Source: Pontibacter fetidus (GTDB taxonomy: Bacteria; Bacteroidota; Bacteroidia; Cytophagales; Hymenobacteraceae). Taken from it: a DNA stretch of 64,000 nucleotides. Position numbers and translations under genes: made by a program. The stretch's first letter is position 1. Every line of letters begins with the position of its first letter. The notes under the pieces were generated by a model. That model worked only from the letters and a program-made list of their open reading frames with translations. It was not told the DNA's origin and did no database searches. The stretch spans positions 124,001 through 188,000 of the forward strand of contig NZ_JAAEAA010000003.1 of the NCBI RefSeq assembly GCF_010119545.1, given 5' to 3'. This document shows, piece by piece, positions 7,836 to 14,613 of the stretch.

Positions 7836-8627
7836 TTAAGGATTTCCGTACATATTTGACTCGCCACCATCAATTGCTATAGTTTGCCCATTTACATAAG
7901 AGGCCGCCTCACTTAACAGAAAGGCTACTACTTTAGCTACTTCTTCGGGTAGGCCCAGGCGCCTGGTTGGGTTGTGTTGGGCATAGTCGGCCTCGGCAGC
8001 TTTGGGGTCTTTGGGGTTTACTTCTCTAAAGGCTTCGGCAACCATAGGCGTAAGGATGGCGCCTGGGGCAATGGCATTGGTTATGATGCCGTCTTTGCCA
8101 TATTCCAAGGCGGCGTTTTTTGTCATGCCCGACACGGCGTGTTTGCTGGCTACATAGGCTACCTGGTTCAGCACACCCCGTATACCACCCACCGATGCCA
8201 CATTTACAATACGGCCATACTTCTGCTTCTGCATAACCGGAATTACATAGCGCATGCCGTAATAAACGCCCATCAGGTTAATGTCGATCACCTTTTTAAA
8301 CATCTTGATATCGTACTCGATCATAGGCGCCTGTTTGCCTTCTATTCCAGCGTTGTTATACAGGCCATCTATCCGGCCAAAAGCTTTCTCTGTTTCAGAA
8401 ACATACCTTTTAACGTCTTCCTCATTCGATTCATCGCCCACCACTGTTATGATCTTTGAAGAAGAAAATTCTTTGGTCAGGTTGTTGGCCGCTTCCGAAA
8501 GCTGCTCTTTGTTGAAGTCCATTAAGGTTAGGTTCGCCCCCTGACTTGCGAGCTCCTTTGCTGCCGCCAGCCCCAGACCCATAGCAGCCCCCGTGATAAT
8601 AATAGATTTCTGGTCGAATGTTTTCAT
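7836..8627 (-). CDS. SDR family oxidoreductase
   Basis: The 263-residue classical short-chain dehydrogenase has the cofactor motif TGAAMGLG near residue 13, NNAG at about 90, a Ser around residue 143 (VASVGG), the catalytic YVASK (Tyr about 157), and a C-terminal VNGQTIAIDGGE segment. An acidic residue after the second strand (LMDFN) suggests NAD preference. The substrate cannot be inferred. No same-strand neighbour is close. Confidence 0.88.
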   Translation of the reverse strand: MKTFDQKSIIITGAAMGLGLAAAKELASQGANLTLMDFNKEQLSEAANNLTKEFSSSKIITVVGDESNEEDVKRYVSETEKAFGRIDGLYNNAGIEGKQAPMIEYDIKMFKKVIDINLMGVYYGMRYVIPVMQKQKYGRIVNVASVGGIRGVLNQVAYVASKHAVSGMTKNAALEYGKDGIITNAIAPGAILTPMVAEAFREVNPKDPKAAEADYAQHNPTRRLGLPEEVAKVVAFLLSEAASYVNGQTIAIDGGESNMYGNP

Positions 8628-9034
8628 AGTAACTTATAGTTAAGTGTAAAACTCGGTGCGTGAGGCAGGCTCCTTTATCTGCTTTTCAGAAGTGCAGTGT
8701 AGAAGCCCGAAAATAACCTGGGGTGATGAAGGGAAACTATAGGGATGTGTGAACTATGGAGTATACGATGGAAGGCAAGTTTCCGGTAGAGCAAACTATA
8801 GTTGGGCGCTTTGAGAGTAGTGTTGCGCAGCTATGAAGAGTACTCATCTCCTTGCCGGCCCATGTTGGCGCGAGCTTGTAGCTCGTGCCTTACTTTATAA
8901 TGTAAATAAGTACGAGCTACAAGCTCGCACTAGCGGGAAAAGTAAGAACATGAAAAAGGTCAGTTACAAACTGGCTTCAAAGCTTACCCACAAGTTGCGC
9001 TGACGCTAAACTTGCAGGATGGGAATAACTGTAA
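8628..9034. other. Gene-free region (407 bases)
   Basis: No credible gene. It holds two CTATAG motifs (8741 and 8797) and the palindromic repeat at 8870-8928; the rest shows no structure I can name. Confidence 0.6.
8870..8928. repeat. Palindromic repeat with 17-base perfect arms
   Basis: GCGAGCTTGTAGCTCGT at 8870-8886 pairs perfectly with 8912-8928, with a 25-base AT-rich spacer. Each arm is itself nearly palindromic (GAGCT-TGT-AGCTC), so a cruciform with two side hairpins is also possible. Confidence 0.8.
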
Positions 9035-9667
9035 TTAAATCCTTGTAACCTTAAGCGTGTCAATTTTATTACTTTCTGCAATAGAGGCTATATCTTCTAT
9101 TGAACCTATTTCTAAGATTAAAGGATGAGTTTCTTTTCTTTTTATGAAGAACCTAAACTCGCTTTGATAAGAGTAGCGAAGAGGTTTCTTGAAGACTGAC
9201 CATTTCCCATGGAATTGTTTCAGATCAAAATATTCTACAGGTGAATAAATTAATTCGTACCCTGCGCTCTCAGCAGCTTTTTTAACTCTACTAATGAACT
9301 CGTTTATATCAAGTATGAAAACACATGTATCTCCAAACTTTTTACACTCCTCATCTATTTTTATATCTGTTAAATTTTCACGTGTCTTTAAAGCATACAT
9401 AGAAAAGATATTTCCCATAGGCTTATCATACCAAAGCTGAAAAAGGCCTTTCTCAGCAACTCCTATTTTATTCTCCCCTAGGAAAATTCTAACATTATTA
9501 ATCTCGCTTTGCTTGTATAAAGCTTCGTATTTATCCCCTCTTAAATCACCATCTTCAGTTTTTCTAAATACATCCAAGTTATTCATAAAGATGACTCCCT
9601 TCTCATAGAAGCTTTTCATATGAGGTTCTTCACCAAACTTAATTAAAGAGCAGACATCTATTTTCAT
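9035..9667 (-). CDS. Uncharacterised protein, AT-rich orphan gene
   Basis: The 210-residue soluble product has no signal peptide or membrane segment. It starts MKIDVCSLIKFGEEPHMKSF and continues YEKGVIFMNNLDVFRKTEDGD with RGDKYEAL; this K-G-E...M-N-x-L-x-x-F-R...D-K-Y-E layout is one I associate with small hypothetical proteins of accessory regions, with no function I can assign. The coding sequence is visibly richer in A and T than its neighbours and lies alone between a palindromic repeat and fumC, which suits recent acquisition. An inactive or partial toxin is possible but unsupported. Confidence 0.7.
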   Translation of the reverse strand: MKIDVCSLIKFGEEPHMKSFYEKGVIFMNNLDVFRKTEDGDLRGDKYEALYKQSEINNVRIFLGENKIGVAEKGLFQLWYDKPMGNIFSMYALKTRENLTDIKIDEECKKFGDTCVFILDINEFISRVKKAAESAGYELIYSPVEYFDLKQFHGKWSVFKKPLRYSYQSEFRFFIKRKETHPLILEIGSIEDIASIAESNKIDTLKVTRI

Positions 9668-9710
9668 GGTTGAGGCTTACCGGTTATTGATTATCAAATA
9701 AATATAACAA

Positions 9711-9742
9711 AAAAGCAGCCCCAAACGGAGCTGCTTTTCCTT
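9711..9742 (-). terminator. Terminator of fumC (minus strand)
   Basis: AAAAGCAGC (9711-9719) pairs with GCTGCTTTT (9730-9738). Read on the minus strand it follows the fumC stop and ends in a run of six T. Confidence 0.75.
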
Positions 9743-9780
9743 TATGTATCAAGACGCAAAGCATTGCGGCTCTACAGTTC

Positions 9781-11178
9781 TTACTTCTTTAAGCTGCCGA
9801 TCATGTCTTCCGGCTTCACCCACTCGTCATACTGCTCGTTGGTTAGCAGGTCAAGGGCGATAGCTGCCTGGCGAAGGGTTGTGCCTTCTTTGTGGGCTTT
9901 CTTCGCAATTTTGGCGGCGTTGTCGTAACCGATGTGTGGGTTAAGGGCCGTTACCAGCATCAGCGAGTTCTCTAAATTCTCTTTAATGCGGGCCGTGTTT
10001 GGCTCTATACCTATGGCGCAGTGCTTATCGAATGAGTCGCAGGCGTCGCCGATCAGCTGGGCGCTCATCAGCAGGTTAAAGATCATTACCGGCTTAAACA
10101 CGTTCAGCTCGAAATGGCCGTTCATGCCACCAACCGAAATAGCCACATCGTTACCGATAACCTGAGCACACACCATGGTCATGGCCTCTGCCTGCGTTGG
10201 GTTAACTTTACCCGGCATGATAGAAGAACCCGGCTCGTTCTCAGGGATCAGGATCTCAGCAATACCGGAACGCGGACCAGAAGCCAGTAAACGGATGTCG
10301 TTGGCGATCTTCATTAAAGAAACAGCCAGTTGCTTCAGCGCGCCAGACGTCTCAACTATAGCATCGTGTGCAGCAAGTGCCTCGAATTTGTTTGGAGCTG
10401 TTATGAACTCATGGCCAGCGTACTGAGAGATCTTTTCAGCAACCAGTACATCGTAACCAGCCGGTGTGTTAAGGCCTGTACCTACTGCAGAACCGCCAAG
10501 CGCCAGTGTGCTCAGGTGTGGCAATGTGTTGCGAAGCGCCTTCATGCCATAATCCAGCTGGGCTACGTAACCAGAAATCTCCTGGCCCAGTGTAAGCGGC
10601 GTAGCATCCATCAGGTGCGTACGACCGATCTTCACCACATCCATGTAAGCTTCGGCTTTGCTGTTCAGCGTGTCGCGCAGTTTCTTAACTAATGGCAAGG
10701 TATGCTCTACCACTTTTTTGTAAGCGGCAATGTGCATCGCCGTCGGGAAGGTATCGTTAGACGACTGCGACTTGTTTACGTCGTCGTTCGGGTGGATCTT
10801 CTTTTTCTCATCCATCAGGTTGCCGCCCAGCAGTACGTGCGCGCGGTTAGCCACCACTTCGTTCACGTTCATGTTCGACTGTGTGCCCGAACCTGTCTGC
10901 CAAACTACCAGCGGGAATTCGTCAGCCAGTTTGCCCTCTAAAATCTCGTCGCAAACCTGCGAAATGATATCTGCTTTATCCTGAGCTAAAACGCCAAGTT
11001 GTGCGTTAGCCTGAGCAGCCGATTTTTTAAGAATAGCAAAAGCCTCGATCACTTCTTTCGGCATCAGTTGGCCACCGATGGTAAAGTTTTCTTTAGAGCG
11101 CTGCGTCTGAGCACCCCAGTATTTGTCTGCAGGCACCTCTACAGGGCCCATCGTGTCTTTCTCTACGCGAACTTGCAT
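9781..11178 (-). CDS. fumC: Class II fumarate hydratase
   Basis: The 465-residue enzyme carries the fumarase/aspartase signature [15 protein letters not shown] in the catalytic loop, the [16 protein letters not shown] block with its active-site His, and [12 protein letters not shown]. It interconverts fumarate and malate in the cytoplasm as part of the TCA cycle, without an iron-sulfur cluster. The length is normal and the start [20 protein letters not shown] is the typical one. It is monocistronic, with a terminator downstream. Confidence 0.96.
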   Translation of the reverse strand: MQVRVEKDTMGPVEVPADKYWGAQTQRSKENFTIGGQLMPKEVIEAFAILKKSAAQANAQLGVLAQDKADIISQVCDEILEGKLADEFPLVVWQTGSGTQSNMNVNEVVANRAHVLLGGNLMDEKKKIHPNDDVNKSQSSNDTFPTAMHIAAYKKVVEHTLPLVKKLRDTLNSKAEAYMDVVKIGRTHLMDATPLTLGQEISGYVAQLDYGMKALRNTLPHLSTLALGGSAVGTGLNTPAGYDVLVAEKISQYAGHEFITAPNKFEALAAHDAIVETSGALKQLAVSLMKIANDIRLLASGPRSGIAEILIPENEPGSSIMPGKVNPTQAEAMTMVCAQVIGNDVAISVGGMNGHFELNVFKPVMIFNLLMSAQLIGDACDSFDKHCAIGIEPNTARIKENLENSLMLVTALNPHIGYDNAAKIAKKAHKEGTTLRQAAIALDLLTNEQYDEWVKPEDMIGSLKK

Positions 11179-11269
11179 ATCGATTTATGTTTGGTTTAAT
11201 GGATCAGTTTGATTGCGGCAATATTACGAAAAAGAGTTAAGACTTATAATTTGTCATTACTCCCACATT

Positions 11270-11344
11270 TGTCATTTCGAGCCAAAGCGAGAAATCTTAA
11301 TCGGATTTTATCTGAGATAGATCTCTCCTATCGTCGAGATGACA
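11270..11344. repeat. Dispersed TGTCATTTCGA-type inverted repeat, copy 2
   Basis: It begins TGTCATTTCGA at 11270, has GCGAGAAATCT, then AGATAGATCTCTCC, and ends CGTCGAGATGACA. Layout and length match the unit at 6430-6510. It lies between fumC and the next minus-strand gene. Confidence 0.75.
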
Positions 11345-11393
11345 TTAAAGGACTGCCAACTCGTAACTCAGCATTCGTGGCTAAGAACTATAG

Positions 11394-12440
11394 TTACTCT
11401 CCGAAAAAAGGTATCTGCCGTTGCTCTATTTTAACCGGTTTGCGCACCTGCTTGTTTACGTACTTCTTTTCCTGCTCAAAGGCTACAATCTTTAATGTTA
11501 TATCCAGGCCGGTTACCGTGTTGCTGTTCCGGAAAGTGGCGTACAGCGTGCCGTCGGTAGTTTTAGGTGTTTCGGAGGACAATACTTTTTTATAGTCTGA
11601 GATAATGCCCGTGCCCTGTGCAAACGTGTAAGGTTTCCAGCCCTCCTCATCGGCCACAAACTTCTCTGCCGACTGCTTATTCATAAAGTAATAATCAATA
11701 TTTCCGCTGGCGTTAACCTGTGGCAAACTTGGGATCAGTCCCAACCCAAACCCAACCACAGGGCTCACCGTGGAGGACGCAAGCACAGAAGCGCCTTTTG
11801 TAACCAGTTTAGTCATGTTCTTCAGGTCCTCAACCGACTGCTGTCCCACACCAACCCAGTAAACCCAGTGCACCGTATTGGCCGGTAACTTAAATGGCAC
11901 CGACACACGGCTTGGGTTCAGGTTAGTCATAGAAGCCACCCGAAATGTTTTATCAACTATAGTTACCGGTGTCAGTTCACCTTTTACCAGCACTTTTTCG
12001 GTGGTAGTGGCCCAGGTGGTGTCGGCTATAGTTTGCCAGGTAATGTTGGAATTGAAGTGGCGGGTTTCGTTTTTTTCAGGAAGGCGTTTAATGCTTAGGC
12101 GGGCTGGAGTGGCCTTGTCGGAGGTGGATGAAACTATAAACTTATACACCAGCTTTTGCGGCAGGGTCAGCTTGAGTTCTTTCACCTTTTTTACCGGCTG
12201 CGAACTATAAACTATAGCCCCTGAAGTATACTCCTGCACTTCCAGGTTAATTGTTTGTCCGGGCTTGTCAGGTTCTATGGTTATAACCGCTACATCGCCC
12301 TTCTGGAAACCATAAAAGTACACTGCCTTCTGGCCAGCCGCTGGTATGGCTATAGTTTGCTCGGTTACCGTAATTGCTTTCTTCTGCGCTATAGTTGCCA
12401 CGCTCCATAGCAACATCAGCATCAGTAATTTATATTTCAT
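11394..12440 (-). CDS. Secreted protein of unknown function
   Basis: The 348-residue product starts with a clear signal peptide (MKYKLLMLMLLWSVATIAQ, cleavage probably after Ala-Gln) and is otherwise soluble. Residues 20-130 read as beta strands (FYGFQKGDVAVITIEPD, LKLTLPQKLVYKFIV), resembling a jelly-roll or pre-peptidase C-terminal type fold, but I cannot name a family. A Gly/Val/Leu-rich segment near 235-260 could be membrane-associated. A perfect -7 box lies 24 bases upstream. It is probably periplasmic or outer-membrane associated. Confidence 0.75.
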   Translation of the reverse strand: MKYKLLMLMLLWSVATIAQKKAITVTEQTIAIPAAGQKAVYFYGFQKGDVAVITIEPDKPGQTINLEVQEYTSGAIVYSSQPVKKVKELKLTLPQKLVYKFIVSSTSDKATPARLSIKRLPEKNETRHFNSNITWQTIADTTWATTTEKVLVKGELTPVTIVDKTFRVASMTNLNPSRVSVPFKLPANTVHWVYWVGVGQQSVEDLKNMTKLVTKGASVLASSTVSPVVGFGLGLIPSLPQVNASGNIDYYFMNKQSAEKFVADEEGWKPYTFAQGTGIISDYKKVLSSETPKTTDGTLYATFRNSNTVTGLDITLKIVAFEQEKKYVNKQVRKPVKIEQRQIPFFGE

Positions 12441-12464
12441 TTCAGATGTTCAGAAATCCGGGTG

Positions 12465-12472
12465 CAAAGATA
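12465..12472 (-). promoter_or_regulatory. -7 box of the secreted-protein gene
   Basis: TATCTTTG on the minus strand, a perfect TAnnTTTG match 24 bases before the start codon at 12440. Confidence 0.6.
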
Positions 12473-12509
12473 AGCGGTAGGAATTTTAAGATGGAAATAT
12501 TTTAAGAAT

Positions 12510-12680
12510 TACCTCACCCCAGCCCTCTCCTTTTAAAGAGGGCCCCTACCCCCAAAACAGGAGAGGGAGTTTTTCTACTATTCCTTCCCCTTTTTTGTCA
12601 TCCTGGAAGGATCTTGTGCGAAGGGGGAATTTAGCCTTTGCTTTAACACACCCCTACCCCTCTCAAGAGGGGACTTTCTG
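12510..12680. repeat. C-rich dispersed repeats with small hairpins
   Basis: Two short hairpins stand out: GCCCTCT...AGAGGGC near 12520-12545 and CCCCTCTCAAGAGGGG at 12657-12672. The ACCCCTACCCCTC phrasing links this to the units at 1994-2321, 4685-4790 and 20798-20833. Confidence 0.6.
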
Positions 12681-12690
12681 CCTCAGCTAT

Positions 12691-13024
12691 AGTTACAGAC
12701 CATGCGCGGACAGGTCGCGACCTGTCCCTACGAAACTATAGCCATGATAAAAGTCAAAGCGAAGAAAGTTAAAACGATAGCTACAGGTAGCTATCGAACT
12801 GATATCAGTCTTTGGGTTGAGCGCCTCGAGAGGTTCCGGTGCCGTTAGGCATTGCGACGTTAGGAGCAAAGGAAGCGAAAGCAGCGCGATGCCCGAAGAC
12901 GGGGCCTCCCGGCCCGGGAGGGAGCCAAGGTAGAAATGAAACTTTAGGTAAATAGAGCTCCCAGGATTGAAAGAGACTATGGAACAACGGCTTGTTTCCA
13001 ACAGTAGGCAAAGTTAACTATAGG
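12691..13024. repeat. Structured ~333-base repeat, copy A (candidate non-coding RNA)
   Basis: Copy A shares with copy B (20866-21198) the 20-base palindrome at 12708-12727, a 20-base block at 12807-12826, a 34-base identical block at 12881-12914 and the end sequence. Between the two blocks both copies fold alike. P1 pairs TTCC (12834) with GGAA (12871). P2 is TGCC-GTTA-GGCA (12840-12851). P3 is TTGC-10 bases-GCAA (12852-12869). Stem bases differ from copy B in a compensatory way. A further 9-base stem with a CAGG loop lies near 12775, and CCTCCCG pairs with CGGGAGG just after the 34-base block. The strand of any transcript is unknown; on the minus strand the P2 loop reads UAAC. Confidence 0.8.
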
Positions 13025-13039
13025 ACTTATAAGATCCCT

Positions 13040-13124
13040 CGACTAACGCTCGGGATGACATTAGTGGAAACTATAGCTTCAACTATTGTCTTAAATAGAT
13101 TTCTCACGTTGTCCGAAATGACAA
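13040..13124. repeat. Degenerate TCATTTCGA-type repeats
   Basis: CCTCGACTAACGCTCGGGATGACA is followed by a second half reading AGATTTCTCACGTTGTCCG and AAATGACA. The first part recurs beside structured element copy B near 21260. Confidence 0.55.
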
Positions 13125-13148
13125 AAGAGAAACTTTACTCCTAATCCT

Positions 13149-13868
13149 TTAACGAATCACTTTTTTCCCTGATTTTTCAGATAGCAGCGCGATCATCTCT
13201 AATTGCACCGGCTTCAGATAAGTAGTATTGATGTTAGAGTTGTCGTTAAAAGTGATCAGGTACTCCCCTTCATTGCCAAGATATTCGATCTTATCTATCT
13301 GAGACATACTATAGCTGCGTTCTTCCGAAAGGATGTTGGTAACTGTAAGTGTGTTCTCAAAAATCCGGACATGCCATTGCATAACATACCATATAACTAT
13401 ACCAGATAAAGCCAGCATCACCAGAAAGAGAATCCGATATAGCTTGATGGAACCTCGTCCTTCGGATTGCAGCAGGTAGTTTTGGTACAGTTCATAATCG
13501 TGGCCTAGCAACGATCTTTGTACTAGCCTTAGCGGAAGCACAGCTAAAGTTAGGCCCAGAAGTAAGCCCGGCGCAAAAAAAGCCCTGAAGTTAGGAGTAA
13601 GCAGGTGAATCCACCCTCCGGTTGAAGCATGAATAATACTTGAGAACATAGCCAATATACCAGCACTGAACACGGCAAGCACGCAGGCAAAAAAGAAGTA
13701 CGCAATGGTTAGTTTCCACTCCTTTTTCTGGATGTACTGTTGCTCGTCTCTGGTTAACTTTTCTCCTGTTGTACCGGTCAGCAAACGGCGCATTGCAAAA
13801 CGCACAACAGGCAATAAAACAGCAATAGCAAAGAAGCTGATCAACAGGCTTCGTAAGATCTCAAGCAT
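13149..13868 (-). CDS. Membrane protein with C-terminal PH-like domain, function unknown
   Basis: The 239-residue protein has about four membrane helices (residues 8-25, 55-78, 92-112 and 145-165). After the last helix, residues 167-235 form a soluble beta-rich domain (FENTLTVTNILSEERSYSMSQIDKIEYLGNEG...) like the PH-type or YcxB-like cytoplasmic domains of small bacterial membrane proteins. A loop carries LTRDEQQYIQKKEWKLT. It follows the DUF962 gene by 21 bases on the same strand and also has its own -7 box, so expression may be partly independent. Confidence 0.7.
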   Translation of the reverse strand: MLEILRSLLISFFAIAVLLPVVRFAMRRLLTGTTGEKLTRDEQQYIQKKEWKLTIAYFFFACVLAVFSAGILAMFSSIIHASTGGWIHLLTPNFRAFFAPGLLLGLTLAVLPLRLVQRSLLGHDYELYQNYLLQSEGRGSIKLYRILFLVMLALSGIVIWYVMQWHVRIFENTLTVTNILSEERSYSMSQIDKIEYLGNEGEYLITFNDNSNINTTYLKPVQLEMIALLSEKSGKKVIR

Positions 13869-13884
13869 AAGCGGGTATTTTCTG

Positions 13885-13892
13885 CAAAGTTA
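13885..13892 (-). promoter_or_regulatory. -7 box of the PH-like membrane protein gene
   Basis: TAACTTTG on the minus strand, a perfect TAnnTTTG match 16 bases before the start at 13868 and overlapping the end of the upstream DUF962 gene. Confidence 0.5.
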
Positions 13893-14372
13893 ATAGGGTA
13901 TACCCAATTTCCGGTAAATAAAACCGAGTAACCACGCCGGGCCTATCAGTAAAAATTGCAGGTCTTTCAGAAACGACGGCTTTTTGCCTTCTACCTTATG
14001 TCCGTAAAACTGCCCCACCCAGGCCAGCACAAAAACAACAAGGCATACCAGCCATAAAGGCGTTTCCAGGTTTACGTCAACTACATACACCAGCCAAAGC
14101 ACAAGGCTGCAAACTATAGCCATGCCTAAAAACATGGTAAACGATAGCCGCAGGTAAAAAAGCAGCCCCAGCAGTATAACTATAGTTCCGAAATGCACAA
14201 AAGGCCGCAATTGCTCCGGGAAAAGCATTTTAAGTGGTCCCGCTGGTATGCTTGCCAGCAACCCGACAATACTGAAGAAGATAAGCGGCACACATATCCA
14301 GTGGATCAGTTTATTTGTATGATTCTGGTGGCTCTGACCATATTCATCAAACCATTGTTGTATCGGTCTCAT
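13890..14372 (-). CDS. DUF962 (Mpo1-like) membrane protein
   Basis: The 160-residue protein has four membrane helices and the family marks: SHQNHTNKLIHWICVPLIF near the start, with the His pattern of the Mpo1 metal site, and AWVGQFYGHKVEGKKPSFL before the last helix. Yeast Mpo1 is an iron-dependent dioxygenase that shortens 2-hydroxy fatty acids by alpha-oxidation; whether the bacterial member does the same is not known. A second DUF962 protein is encoded at 60650. Confidence 0.82.
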   Translation of the reverse strand: MRPIQQWFDEYGQSHQNHTNKLIHWICVPLIFFSIVGLLASIPAGPLKMLFPEQLRPFVHFGTIVILLGLLFYLRLSFTMFLGMAIVCSLVLWLVYVVDVNLETPLWLVCLVVFVLAWVGQFYGHKVEGKKPSFLKDLQFLLIGPAWLLGFIYRKLGIPY

Positions 14373-14516
14373 TTGTAGTTTTTAAGGATAGTAAGTTTCA
14401 GGTAAACAATGTAAACTTTTTATAGTTAAGTTACAAGATGTGCTTTTAAACCGTATGCTAAAGATAACTACAGCCTTGCAAGTGCTTTAAGTAGTAGCGC
14501 ATGGCTTGTTTTTTTG

Positions 14517-14524
14517 TATATTTG
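14517..14524 (+). promoter_or_regulatory. -7 box upstream of the histidine kinase
   Basis: TATATTTG, perfect match to TAnnTTTG. It would give a leader of about 85 bases before the ATG at 14614. Confidence 0.45.
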
Positions 14525-14613
14525 AGTAAATACATACTTTACATTTTAACGTACTATTACAGCCTGAAGCAGACTACAAACTTTTGTATTGTTTGCTTTA
14601 TTAACAAAAGCAT

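Larger units (their letters stand above)
12441..13148. other. Gene-free repeat region (708 bases)
   Basis: Contains the promoter of the secreted-protein gene, C-rich repeats (12510-12680), the structured element copy A (12691-13024) and a degenerate TCATTTCGA-type repeat (13040-13124). The minus-strand open frames inside it are not credible genes. Confidence 0.7.

Noticed and set aside
11209-11595. Plus-strand frame of 128 codons
   Set aside because: It runs through a TGTCATTTCGA-type repeat and the end of a convergent gene.
12693-13011. Minus-strand open frames over structured element copy A, and 20903-21181 over copy B
   Set aside because: The shared peptide ALNPKT comes from the conserved 20-base DNA block; elsewhere the frames do not align and base changes follow stem pairing, not codons.
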